From Chamaelirium japonicum (lineage: Eukaryota; Streptophyta; Magnoliopsida; Liliales; Melanthiaceae), in the NCBI GenBank assembly GCA_947650365.1, contig OX393552.1, positions 18,502,351 to 18,566,350 on the forward strand: DNA of 64,000 nucleotides. The letters run 5' to 3'. The notes below the pieces were generated by a model that was not told the DNA's origin, ran no database searches, and worked only from the letters and a program-made list of their open reading frames with translations. Made by a program: the position numbers and the translations under genes. Below, piece by piece: positions 23,901-34,551 of the stretch (the stretch's first letter is position 1; every line of letters begins with the position of its first letter).

Positions 23901-26900
23901 GAGGGCATGTTTGGATGAATAGAAAACACATTTTCCATAGAAAAGGAAAATAAGGGTTTCCATGGAAAAGTAAACTATTTGTTTGGCTGCATGACAGAAA
24001 AGCCCGGAAACATAGTGCTTTCTTTTCTCCGGAGCTTTTGAGCGGAAACCAAAATTGCCAGTTTTTAGGGGTTTTTTTCTCTTCTGAAATGTCTTCCTTT
24101 TATGTCTTCTCCAAATCAAACACATGTAAAAGTTCGTGTTCCGAGAGGTTTCAGACTGTTTTCTTGCAACCGGCATGCTCTTAGTTGAGACGTAAGCTAT
24201 ACAAATGTAGCCACCAGGAACTTGAAATGTCTTTGTTTTATGGGTTTTTTTCTTCTAAAATGTCTTCGTTTTATGGGTCTTATTTATATTATTACGTCTT
24301 AACTTGAATGCACCACTCAATTCTGAACCTTATAAATAGACTTGGTGTTGACTAACAGAATGGGAAAACCATGGTCGATTTTCAGTTTTTTGGAACTTAT
24401 TCATAGTAATTATTGTATACCTTGGCTTCCATGTGTAAAAGAGGCTTGAAGGGGAGGGTCATGGGTTTGGGAAAGATTTCTCAAACCAAATATGGGTCCT
24501 CTTTCACATGGAATGAGGTCCATGAGATCGGAACCTTCTGTATCTCAAATTCCTAAAATTTAGGAACTAAAACCCCATGTAATCCCTTCTTAGTTAATAA
24601 AAAAAAAATCAGATTCAAGTTTAGGTTACCAAATCCATAAAACTAAGATAGCTTGGTTAGTTGCTAATCTCTCTCCAAAATGCAGTAGCACTATACAAGT
24701 GGATTTAAGCGGTTTCTTATGCTGGATGATATCTATTTTGGTGCAAGTGCCTGCACATAAGATCTATTTACCAAAAGAATCCCCCAGCAGTAGCGTTTTA
24801 AATTCGACCTCTATTTTTTCTCTAAGTCATGTACGTCCTAATAAAGTCTTAATTATCCACTTTCATTTTTTCCCACTTGGAATCTCTTCACAAATCTATG
24901 TAAACAAACCCTATTAGACTAAAAATCTCAAAGAAAACTCATAGCTTAAAAGAAAAACCCAGAATGTTCTGGAAATGTTTACTAGAACTCAATCTATATC
25001 TATCCCAAATCTAAACCTAATAAACCACATTAGAAAATTCTACTTTGTGATTTGCATTCTTGAGATCATGCTGTAGCGTTTTCATCAACTTCCACCATCC
25101 GATCTTGATCAATTGATTATGCAAGCCAGTTTCACGTTTTCTAACAATTGATTCGTCGAATGGAAGCGTTGTCGGTGTTGGTTTCTAGGACTATTCATCG
25201 ATGCAAGGGATGATGATCAACTAGTGGATCTTGACTTTTGGTTGTACCATTGCATCTGGATCATATGGATCATGTAAGAAGAGCAGAATCTGAACTGTTA
25301 GCTGCAGAAGAATAGGTGGATCTTTTATAGGCATGTCTTCCAAAATGGAATCGTTGAAAATTTGTTTCTTTGTGATTGTTATATCTATATGCTTGTCTGT
25401 CCCATCATACATATAAGGTATTAAAGATCGTTTCCGCCTTCTACTTTACTGAGGTGAGACTAATCCTCCAACACTCCCCCTCATGTGCTGGCCAATCTTT
25501 TTGTGGTCCTTGTCATGTGGATGATAGATGTGTGGGGATCGCACCTAGCAGGTGAGTGATACAATTAGGCTCTGACACCATGAGTGATTTCCTTTACCCC
25601 AAAACCTATGTATTGAGATGAGGTCCCATCATACGTATAAGGATCGTTTCCGCCCTCTACTTTACCGAGGTGGAACTAATCCTCTGACACTCCCCTCACG
25701 TGCAGGCCAATCTTTTTTTGTGGTCCTTGTCACGGATGATAGATGTGTGGGGACCACACCGGACATGTGAGTGATACGGTTAGGCTCTGATACCATGTGA
25801 GATTTCCTCTATCCCAAAACCCAGGTGTTAAGATGAGGTCCCATCATGTACATCTTAGTAGAGTAGTTCTCATCTTTTCTTCATTCCCATGTGGATTATC
25901 TCAATAATTTAGATAAAAATCGCTCTTAAAATACAAGAAGAAGATGAATAATTTGAAAGGAAAAACAGATGATAAAAGATCAAATAGAATTTACTAGAAC
26001 TTGATCTTAATCTTAACTTAATGAAACCTAATAAACTACATCAATGCTACTTTCAACCATGAACAACCATGACTCTAGCATTTACTAGTATATCTATGTG
26101 GTAACCATAGTGACAATCAACATTTCTGAAAAGTAAAAATAATGGCTTTAAAATAGGTCGAGCTAAAATAGAATATTTGTATTGCAATTTTAATGAAAAT
26201 AATAATGATAATAAATCCCATTTCACAATTGATCACCAAGAAGTATAACAATGTGATTGTTTTCGGTATCTTGGGACTGCCATACAGAAGAATGGAGAGA
26301 TAGATGATGATATATCCAATAGGATTAGAGCTAGTTGGATGAAGTGGAGAGGGGCCTCGGGAGTGCTAGGTGATCGACACATGTCTTTAAAACTTGAGGG
26401 TAAATTTTTCATGACAACAATAAGACCTGCAATGTTATATGGTTCATAAGGTTAGTCCTTAAAGAGCGCTCAAGCTCATAAGATGAGTGTGGCAGAGATG
26501 AGGATGCTGAGGTGGATGAGTGGAAAACCTAAGAGGGATAGAATGAGGAATGAGTGTATTAAAAAAAGTGTTGGAGTGACACTAATTGAGGACAAGATAA
26601 TGGAGAATATATTAAGATGATTTTGGCATGTACAACGTAGAGGAGATGCTGCCTCGATAAGGAGAGGGTCTCAAATTAGTGTGAAGGTCCAAGGAGGGGA
26701 AGACCTAGAATAACACTAATGGAAGTTGTTAGAAAAGACTTGAAAAAACTTCATTGACAACATATATAACCCTAAATAGAAATGAATGGTGAAGAAGGAT
26801 TCATAAAGCCGACCTCAAGTAGATGGGACGTGGGTTGATGGTTATGGTAAAAGAACAACAGTCAGTCTAAAAGGAACAGCAGTAGCATGTCCATACTGCC

Positions 26901-29900
26901 TCACAAATTTTTATGTACTATTGACTTATTTCTCTTATAATTAAAATCTTGGGTGAAGATTTTTCTCTTTTTAGTTCACCTCACAATTACTTTTCTGAAT
27001 CCACATGATCACCGATTCACCACTAATGTATCATTTGCCCCTTGTTTCAATTTCCTTTTCATCTATGATCTTCTTGGCACTTATTATTCTGTTCTGATGT
27101 TGAACTTGTATTCAAACACATGCGCCAGTTAGTCACTTAAGGTTTATCCCTGCCGATCAACATTGACATCTGATCTTGTTCTAGTAGGTCAGTGTAGAGT
27201 TACCTGAACATAAATTAAGATGATATTTGAAACAAATACTGAACTTAGCAAACTCACAACCTTGATTGTGTTCTCCATTTTGAAGTCAATGTAAACTTCT
27301 CTGCCCCATTCCACTTGTCAAGATCAAGGTTTTACTGGCAGATGTGAAAAAACTGTCTGACCATATTGTTTATGAAGCATCATCCTAACACCCCATGTAG
27401 CTGCTATTAATGTATTTGAGGCTAGTTTAATGTCCTGAAGCCCCACTTATGAAAACAAACTAGTTTTAGCGACTCTCAGATTATTTGCATCTAATTGTGT
27501 TGATGTGATCATGTGACTTAGATAGTCAAGTCATCTGATCTATTAAGCCCTGTAGTAATTTCTAGTGTTTATAAGACAAATTTGTTTACTTCTTTCCTTT
27601 TTCTGTCTTAGGTGTTTTAGTATATGAAATAATGAATTTTCAGTACAAATGTAGAATGATGTAGTTAAAGAAGCTTAAGAGATTTGAACTTTTCTTTCTA
27701 GCTAGGATTCACAGTTGAAATGTTGATTACATCATTGCAGGGTGAAACCGTGCCGTTCAAGCCATTCAAACACAGATATCACGTTCCATTTAAGGCCTCT
27801 GGTAGCACAGATCCATTATGGTACTCCATCAAGCGAGCTTCAGCATACATCATCGTCCTGTCATCATATTCAGCATACGGTATGGATACATGATGCTTCT
27901 TGTCTTCTAAAATAGATTCGTCTGGACTCTATACAACTTGTTGACTCTTCAAGAGCACAGTTATTGGATAAATAACTTGACTCTGATTTTGCAAAGATAG
28001 GGCTTGAGTTTATTGTTTGACGTTATATTACTGTGGAGAAGTTTGGAAAACGAAGAGAGTCTATTGTTCACAATCTTCCCATGACCCTTTGGCCTGCTTC
28101 TTTTGAATCTGAAGCCTAAACTACTCACTACTGTGTTCAATGAACATATCAACTTGTCCGAAACTCCTCTCTAATCTCTGATTCTTTCGAGCCGCTAAGC
28201 TTTCTTGCCATGAATCCTCCATGATTTTAGAAATGTCGTTCATTTCGGATGTTTAGCTTAGAATTGGTGCATCAAAGATCATTCCAAGTTCCTATATTAT
28301 AACTTGTCTTCTACCCTTTTTGTCTAGATTCTTTTTTACCTAGGGCCTAGGGGCTAGGGGAACCTTGAAGGATTGCTCCATGGTTGTATGAGCTTAAATT
28401 GTGTAACCAACAGTATCGGTCTCCTTACCCGCCAACTGGCCTTCTAGTCCTTTCTTTCCCAAGTTCGCTTGGTCAGGTTTCCATGACTAATTTTGGAGGG
28501 TTGACGTAGGCTTACAGCCAGTCATAAATTTTTTGTCAATCATTTTGTGGAGCCTTATTAATTAGAGTTTTGGTCCATAGGCCCCATCTAAGTCGAATAG
28601 GACTTCCATGTGGATGATCTTGAATCCTCCGTGTACTGCACTATTGGTATTAAGTGCTAAAAGATGCGTACAATTTATTTAGTTACGAGTGATTGGAATT
28701 TTTATCAAAGCGGACAGGGGTTCCTTGCTAAACAAAATTCAGTATACTGTTAAGGCAACTCATGGTTGCCTGGATGAACTTTCTGGATTCATCCTTGTAG
28801 TTCCCATTAACGACTCGACTAGCTCATAACTTATGAACCCCCTATTCATCTACTCGGGTCGTCCTGGAGTTACCCATTGCATCGAAATATGGTGCCGTCT
28901 TATTTCCAAAATTTGGGTTCTATGTTAGATGCAATGTTAACCTTTGCCTCGACAAATATATGGACTTTACATGGAATTTTGAAATTCCGGAATTAATTTT
29001 TTAAAGTTATATAAGTCTCATAATGTGATGTGTCACCCTAAGCCATGAATTTATGAGTAAGCTTTCTATTCTTGTTGAGTTATTTATTGAATGCCTCCCT
29101 CTACCTCTCAGGTAAATACACTCCCCAGTACAGGTGGCTTGAAGCGGAGTTTCCGAAAGTTAACCGAAGCGAGACACCATGGCTAGTTGTCCTCATGCAT
29201 TCACCATGGTATAACAGCTACAACTATCATTACATGGAAGGGGAAACCATGAGGGTTATGTATGAACCATGGTTTGTCAAGAACAAAGTCGATGTTGTAT
29301 TCGCAGGCCATGTCCATGCCTACGAACGCAGCGTAAGTGCCTATCTTTGCATCTACTAATCACCTCATCTATGGGACCATTACCTGATTTGCTGCCAACC
29401 GTTCCCTAATCCATATTTGCACTTCGCAGTTCCATAATTAATATTCTGCAAAGATTATTCTTACTGTTTATGTTAGTAATATCTTAGTTCTGAAAAAAAT
29501 ACTTGGAATTTACTCATCTATATTGATTTCCTTCAATAAACATAGGCGCTATTCATTGTTCGCCGGCTTTCTGAATTCTTGTTTGCGACGACCCACCCTC
29601 TGAGTTCTAATCCTTGAGAGTCTATGTGACCGATCAAACTCCATACAAAGCTCGATCATAACTGATTTTTGGTGTTATTGTCATTGCCGGGTGATAATTC
29701 TTCGGCTTCTCTCTTGCAGGAGAGGATATCAAACATCGCATACAATATCGTGAACGGGGAGTGCGTGCCAGTTCCAGATCAATCAGCCCCTGTGTACATC
29801 ACCATCGGAGACGGAGGAAATCTTGAAGGACTTGCTACCAAGTAGGCCTACAACAAAACAATGCTTGCATTTCTTTAGTTTCTTTAGCATGTTATGAACA

Positions 29901-30156
29901 CTCATAGACCCAATACTTCCTCTCGAGACTGATCAAGATTTTCCATTCACAATGCAGCATGACACAGCCGCAGCCCAAGTATTCGGCTTACAGGGAGGCC
30001 AGCTTCGGCCATGCCATCTTCGACATCAAGAACCGGACGCACGCTCACTACGCTTGGCACCGGAACCAGGACGGCGCTGCGGCGGTCGCTGATTCGATGT
30101 GGTTTTACAACAGACAATGGCACGCCGTCAATGAACCCATCACCTCTACTCTCTGA
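17717..30156 (+). CDS. PAP: Purple acid phosphatase, 8 exons, 469 aa
   Basis: A secreted binuclear-metal phosphomonoesterase of the plant high-molecular-weight PAP family, closest in feel to Arabidopsis PAP10/PAP12. Joining 17717-17905, 18417-18617, 18769-18880, 23149-23375, 27741-27879, 29112-29332, 29720-29841 and 29958-30156 gives an open frame of 470 codons including the stop, with GT-AG at every intron. Residues 1-28 look like a signal peptide (core [13 protein letters not shown]). An Fn3-like N domain covers about 60-155, the metallophosphatase 162-363 and the C domain about 385-450. All seven metal ligands are present: D169 (GDLGQ), D197 and Y200 (GDLSYAD), N234 (GNHE), H319 (LMHSPW), H356 and H358 (GHVHAYE). 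C378 (NGEC) matches the cysteine that links subunits in kidney-bean PAP. N-glycosylation sequons include NYT, NVT and NMT. Known members release phosphate from organic esters in the wall or rhizosphere. No lesion seen. Confidence 0.95.
18417..18617 (+). CDS. PAP: PAP exon 2 (64-130)
   Basis: Follows ...TTTTGTGAAG and starts [10 protein letters not shown], the conserved start of the N domain. Ends ...LRKLE before GTGAAC, phase 0. Intron 1 is 511 bp. Confidence 0.93.
18769..18880 (+). CDS. PAP: PAP exon 3 (131-168)
   Basis: Follows ATTCACAG; starts [10 protein letters not shown] and ends in TFGLIG with codon 168 split (G|GT). Donor GTAATT. Intron 2 is 151 bp. Confidence 0.93.
19793..20035. mobile_element. 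Tourist-like MITE in PAP intron 3
   Basis: Ends GGGGGTGTTTGG (19793) and CCAAACACCCCC (ending 20035), flanked by TAA on both sides (19790-19792 and 20036-20038). Length and 3-bp target fit a PIF/Harbinger-derived MITE. Non-coding. Confidence 0.75.
20743..20816 (+). repeat. AT then AC microsatellite
   Basis: (TA)n with one TG interruption, followed by (CA)8, in PAP intron 3. Confidence 0.9.
20881..20955 (+). repeat. GA microsatellite, ~37 units
   Basis: Uninterrupted (GA)n in PAP intron 3. It creates long S/L and R/E frames that are not genes. Confidence 0.95.
21191..21942. mobile_element. Mutator-like non-autonomous element, 9-bp TSD
   Basis: Left end ACTGTTCTAAAAAGCGG; the right end reads CAATGTTTTAAAAAACGG on the other strand. 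The 9-bp target duplication CTCGGAAGC is perfect (21182-21190 and 21943-21951). The left subterminal region holds many GCCTAGGCG palindromes, the centre is AT-rich, and the right end has CCGCCTTCCG repeats. No transposase. Same family as 31491-31940. Confidence 0.8.
23149..23375 (+). CDS. PAP: PAP exon 4 (168-243)
   Basis: Follows ATTTGCAG. Carries [18 protein letters not shown] and AGNHE with four metal ligands. Donor GTGAGT. Preceded by the 4,268-bp intron 3. Confidence 0.95.
23898..24182. mobile_element. Possible diverged MITE in PAP intron 4
   Basis: GGGCATGTTTGGATGAATAG at the left and an inverse-like GAGCATGCCGGTTGCAAG at the right, each continuing into GAAAACA. Flanks TGA and TTA do not match well, so boundaries and class are uncertain. 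Confidence 0.35.
25397..25860 (-). repeat. Tandem pair of ~220-bp retroelement-derived units
   Basis: Two similar units, each with CGTTTCCGCC, CTACTTTAC, GGCCAATCTTTTT, GATGTGTGGGGA and GAGGTCCCATCAT. On the minus strand the second holds TGGTATCAGAGCC (25783-25797) and the first a one-base variant (25569-25583). This is the initiator-Met primer-site motif next to an ACA end, suggesting antisense LTR ends plus primer site. Lies in PAP intron 4. Confidence 0.5.
26240..26860 (+). pseudogene. RTE-type LINE 3' fragment in PAP intron 4
   Basis: A broken frame reads [41 protein letters not shown], then [20 protein letters not shown]. These are hallmarks of the C-terminal part of RTE-clade reverse transcriptase. 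In-frame stops occur after LYGS and later. The end ACCTCAAGTAGATGGGACG resembles the 3' tail of plant RTE elements. It is 5'-truncated, as usual for LINEs, in the same orientation as the gene. Confidence 0.75.
27741..27879 (+). CDS. PAP: PAP exon 5 (244-290)
   Basis: Follows CATTGCAG; reads [13 protein letters not shown] and ends SSYSAYG with a split codon. Donor GTATGG. Preceded by the 4,365-bp intron 4. Confidence 0.94.
29112..29332 (+). CDS. PAP: PAP exon 6 (290-363)
   Basis: Follows CCTCTCAG. Carries [13 protein letters not shown] and [10 protein letters not shown] with the last three metal ligands. Donor GTAAGT. Intron 5 is 1,232 bp. Confidence 0.95.
29720..29841 (+). CDS. PAP: PAP exon 7 (364-404)
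   Basis: Follows CTCTTGCAG; reads [15 protein letters not shown] and ends GLAT plus two bases of codon 404 (AA|C). Using donor GTAGGC avoids the in-frame TAG two bases on. Intron 6 is 387 bp. Confidence 0.92.
29958..30156 (+). CDS. PAP: PAP exon 8 (404-469, stop)
   Basis: Follows CAATGCAG. Reads [20 protein letters not shown] and ends ...NEPITSTL then TGA. Contains the conserved C-terminal PAP region ([17 protein letters not shown]). Intron 7 is 116 bp. Confidence 0.94.
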
Positions 30157-30949
30157 TGGTGGATCTTTGATTCTCTCGATCTTTAGAAATAAACATCAAC
30201 CTCCAACGCGGAAGCATTCTTTTCTCCCCCACGTTTCCTTGTTTCGACTTCTCCTACGGAAGTAAGAGCTGTTAATTGATTCATAAATTTTAGTTGCTTG
30301 AAATATCATGGAGAATGACATTCTGTTTTTTGAATTATGTTTCAAATTATTCATTACTTAGTAATGAAGTCAAGAACTATCCAGTTGCCCCTTTTGGATC
30401 AACTAGTAAAGTAAATTGATAAAGTGCAGTAACTGTAACTACAAGTACCTCTTGGTCTCATGTAGCTGTTTGTATTCAGCAGTAAAGTAAACAGAAGTTT
30501 CATTTTACTTTCGAAAAACATGTTTGTTTTCACCGGATAACAGTAACTACAAGATCATGTTCTTTGAGCCGGTCACCCCCACCGATTCCTTTCAATTGTG
30601 AACCGCACCGCCTCGCACTGGATATCCTTGAGGTGAGCGGCGTGAGCCCTCTGCCACTTGTTGATCGGTCCAGATCACCCCGTTGCTGTCAGCGACGCCA
30701 GCTAGGCTGATCTCTTGGGATGCTGACAACCGGGGGTTCTGCTGAAGGATGTGGTAGCCGGCGAAGGGGAAATGCCCTAATGCAAACATACCCTAAGAGA
30801 CCTAATAGCGGATATAGTGACTATTGCAAAACACAAAATAATTGTTATAATTGCCCTAATGTAATATAGAATTGTGCTTATTTATGTCATCATATATTAT
30901 TTTTATTTATTTATTTTTTGAGATCGGTGGGTGTCCCGAAACCTTACGG
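30157..30949. other. PAP 3' flank
   Basis: 3' UTR and intergenic sequence. A 65-codon antisense frame at 30592-30789 (with LQQNPRLSASQEISLAG) is GC-richer than its surroundings but matches nothing I recognise; it may be the tail of the LINE that follows. No other gene seen. Confidence 0.4.
30188..30193 (+). promoter_or_regulatory. Candidate poly(A) signal of PAP
   Basis: AATAAA 32 bases after the stop codon. Plant signals are loose, so other sites are possible. Confidence 0.4.
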
Positions 30950-33915
30950 GCAATGGACCTACTTCAGGCTCGGACTAATCCCTCCAAGAATTTAATCCCT
31001 CCAAGAATGCACATCGACCCACTCGGAAGTTTCCCTACATTGCCTTAATCAAAGTAATTCTACTCGCAAAGGAGAGAAACCACTTTCCACCTTGCCATCC
31101 TAGCCACCGCTTTATCGGTAATCTCCGGACAGTTTCTAGCCATGATCCTCTTCCCCCATATATTTACCCCAAGGTATCTGAATGGGCTCATGATCTCCTG
31201 AAAGCCCCAAGCTTTATGAATCATCCTCTCTGATGCCTATGATCCACCCACTTGCCAAAGGTAACAGATGATTTTGATCGGTTCACCCTCTGCCACGACA
31301 CCAAGCGATAGTTCTTGCGGGTCTTCTGAAGAAGCTAACACTGGGCTAAGCTGGCCTATGCGAAGACCAGACATTTGTCTGCAAAAGACCGAAGCATGAC
31401 TAGTCTCCCACTCGTGAGGGCTTGACCTCAACCAGGTTACCGGTTCTCTTATGCATCGCAGGGTTTCTATTCGGAACCTCCGCTCCCAGACAAGGTTCTA
31501 AAAAGCGCTAGGCGCTAGTCGGGCGGTGAGGGACCGCCTAGCGCCTAGGCGAGGCCTAGGCGTTTTGCCTTTTTTTAATTTTTATTTTGATATTATATAA
31601 TACATATATGTTTAAAAATTAATATAAGTTCAAGATTATCCTAAACCATTATTTTAAAGAACAAGTATATAACCATAATTCAAGATTGAGTGATTAACAA
31701 GAACAAAAGAAAACATGGTCCGCCTGACCCGCCTAGCTAGCCTCAGCCCGCCTGGCCCGCTTGACTAGCCTCAGCCCGCCTGGCCAGCCTAGCTCCGCCT
31801 AGACCGCCTAGGCGGCCACCTTGCCCCGCCTAGCTCCGCCTGGGAGCTTGGCCGCTTTTTTGGAGCGCCTAGGGCCTAGGCGAGGCGGTGGGGGGCCGCC
31901 TAGCGCCTAGGCGGCCGCCTAGGCCGCTTTTTAGAACACTGCTCCCAGAATGAATTAGCAAGGAGATAAAGGATTACATTGCCTCAATCCATTAGAAGAT
32001 TTAAACCATTTAGTCGGAGACCCATTCAAAAGGATAGTGAAGGCAGGGCTATCAATACATCCCTTAATCCAATCAATCCACTTATCGCAAAAGCCAAACT
32101 TATTTAGCTCATCAAAAATGAAGTTCCAAGACATCTGGTTATAAGCTTGTTTCGTGTCCCTTCCTTTTTCCATAGAAATGTTGCGACCTTGCACAAAAGC
32201 GGCTTGTTCTTTGGAAATCAACTTAGGCAAGATTCTTTTGAGTCGATTAACCAAGATCTTGGGCACTACTTTATATAACACATTACACAAACTAATAGGC
32301 CTAAAGTGTTACGGCCTCGAAGGTTCAGATGTCTTGGGAATCAAAGTAATGAAGGCATCCTTCTAATTGGAAGGTAAACCCCCAGTCAAAAGAACCATCT
32401 AACTGCACTGCATACATCCTCACCAATTTTATTTTAGTTCTTCATATAGAATTCACTAGGCAATCCATCATGACCTGGGGATTTATTTCTATCCACACCA
32501 AAAAAGTTGTAATATCCATATCAGTAGCTGGGGCATTAAGCACACAATTGTCCCTGTCAGTCACCAAACAAGAGATTTGGCTCAAAACCTCATCAATGTC
32601 ATGGTTAGTCAGGCAATTCCATCTCGATTCATAGTAATCGGTAAGAATCACCTCGATCTCCCTTCCAGACTCCCTCCAGTTGCCATTGGCATCATGAAGG
32701 TACAAGATCATGTTCTTCTTATGCCGGATCAAAGTGGCCCTACGGAAGATTCTAGTGTTATTATCACATTCTTACAGCCAACACACTCTCGATTGTTGTT
32801 TTCATTTAATTTCCTGTATAGCGAGTAATGAGTGGTAATTAGCTAACCAACCTTTAAGGTTAGTTGCATCCACACCAGTTAGCTCCCTAGTGCAGTCCAT
32901 ACCTTGCCACTCCCCGATTCTGGAACTAAAAGAATCAACTTGTCTATCAATGTGACCAACCACCTCCTTGCTCCATTTCCTTACGACCTTCGTTCTCCAC
33001 GGATTAGAATTCACCTCATTTGGTGGACACATGTTTGCACGGGTAAGCAAGGCACTATCAAGCACCGCAAGTCAATCAGGATGACGACACCAGCTGTCCT
33101 CAAATCTAAAAGGTTTAGGGCTTGAGCTAATATGGGGTTCCAGATAGATCAACAACTGACTATGGTCCGAAGAGATCCTAGGGAGACGAACCACAATATC
33201 AGGGAGGAACAAGTCTAACCACAAAACCATTACCAAAGGCTTTATTAAACCTCTCCCAAATCCTCTGTCTAGCCCTAATAGGATTGCTCCAAGTAAAAGC
33301 TGGCCTATGGAACCCCATATCAATCAGCCCATTTCAAGGCTATGCAATCACTAAATTCCCCAATCGACCTGTCTACTCTAAAAGCCCTCTCACCCTTCTT
33401 GTCTTTTGGATTTAGGATCACATTGAAATCACCCACACACAGTGACATAGGAAGGGTACATTCTGGGCACAAATATTATCGAAGCATTGCTACAAAATGC
33501 GCATTTCCTCCATGGCATTACTAGCACCACCCAGGACCACCCTTTAACATCAGTGACCAAAGTCATCATCATATGTCTATTATGAGAAATAACAAAGATA
33601 GCACCCAATTGAGGCTTCCACAGAACAAGAATGCCTCCCGCCCTAGCAACAACAGGCACACAGAAATTTTCCCACTCTCTCCCAATGCTACGCGCTATCC
33701 ATCTAGCTGAGGTTTTGCAAAGATGGATTTCCAGCAAACAAATCACCGATGGGGCATGACAAAGAATCAATCTTTGGCAGTGGGTGATGCATACATTCCG
33801 CTAAGCACCACCACAGCACCACTACAATTCCAAAACAAAAGAACCATAGAAACACCAAAACAAGAAAGTGACCCAAGGCCAGAAGTTCAAACCTCCAAGG
33901 CATCATCAAAACCAT
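30950..33915 (-). pseudogene. L1-type LINE, antisense, broken
   Basis: Read on the minus strand: endonuclease N-terminal part (33770-33429, VICLLEIHL, RAGGILVLWKPQL), endonuclease end (33323-33072, LPRISSDHSQLL), linker, reverse transcriptase start (32290-31955, VVPKILVNRLKRILPKLI, EQAAFVQGRNI, NGLRQCNPLSP). After an insertion at 31491-31940 come FADKCLVFA near 31375 and PFRYLGVNIWGK near 31150. Against the family, RQGDPLSP has become RQCNPLSP and the catalytic FADD reads FADK. Many frameshifts and stops. Non-functional. Confidence 0.8.
31491..31940. mobile_element. Mutator-like non-autonomous element, 9-bp TSD
   Basis: Left end CAAGGTTCTAAAAAGCG; the right end reads AGTGTTCTAAAAAGCGG on the other strand. 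The 9-bp duplication GCTCCCAGA is perfect (31482-31490 and 31941-31949). Both ends are packed with GCCTAGGCG-type palindromes around an AT-rich centre. Inserted in the LINE, so younger than it. Second member of the family at 21191. Confidence 0.82.
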
Positions 33916-34516
33916 CGTTTGAACCCAGCCACAACTGATGAATCACACACAAACCCTGACCACAGGCAAAAGGACAAACGTAACGAAGCCGCATCATTCT
34001 GTACACCGGTAGTCTGTGCAACTGTCTGGCTGAATAGCATTGCATTGCTCTTATACTATATTAGACCAGAAGAAACATATACATAAATATTAGATAGGAG
34101 CTTGTTGCACGAATGACGAAGGATGACTTAGAACTATATTTTCACTAGTATATCTCAACAATCTTTGTCACTTAGTTTTGATTATTATTGCTAGTTTGTT
34201 AGAATTTAGTTATTTGACACGTTATTCATGTATTTCTGTCTCTATTTTGGATGAGATCTTGCTATTAGTTGATGCCAAAATTGTGGGGGATGTCCACAAT
34301 CGTGTTTAAGTGGCTTTGGAGTCAATCATGGCTAACATGAATGTGTTTTCAGCAATATAATAAAAGAAATGGGCCTTTGTATGTGAAACCGATGGTCAAG
34401 ATTAGACTCGATCTGATAGTAGCGAGGACATAACTTATTGATGACATGACAAGTTATGGGGAAGGAAAAAATTACTGTTCATGTGCTATTGTTCACCGTG
34501 GACAGTAACTACTGGA

Positions 34517-34518
<2 letters not shown>

Positions 34519-34549
<31 letters not shown>
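34519..34549 (+). repeat. CT microsatellite
   Basis: (CT)15 just before CCCATGGG. Confidence 0.9.

Positions 34550-34551
<2 letters not shown>

Noticed and set aside
32154..32366. Plus-strand frames within the LINE
   Set aside because: Shadow of the antisense reverse transcriptase, whose conserved motifs lie on the minus strand.
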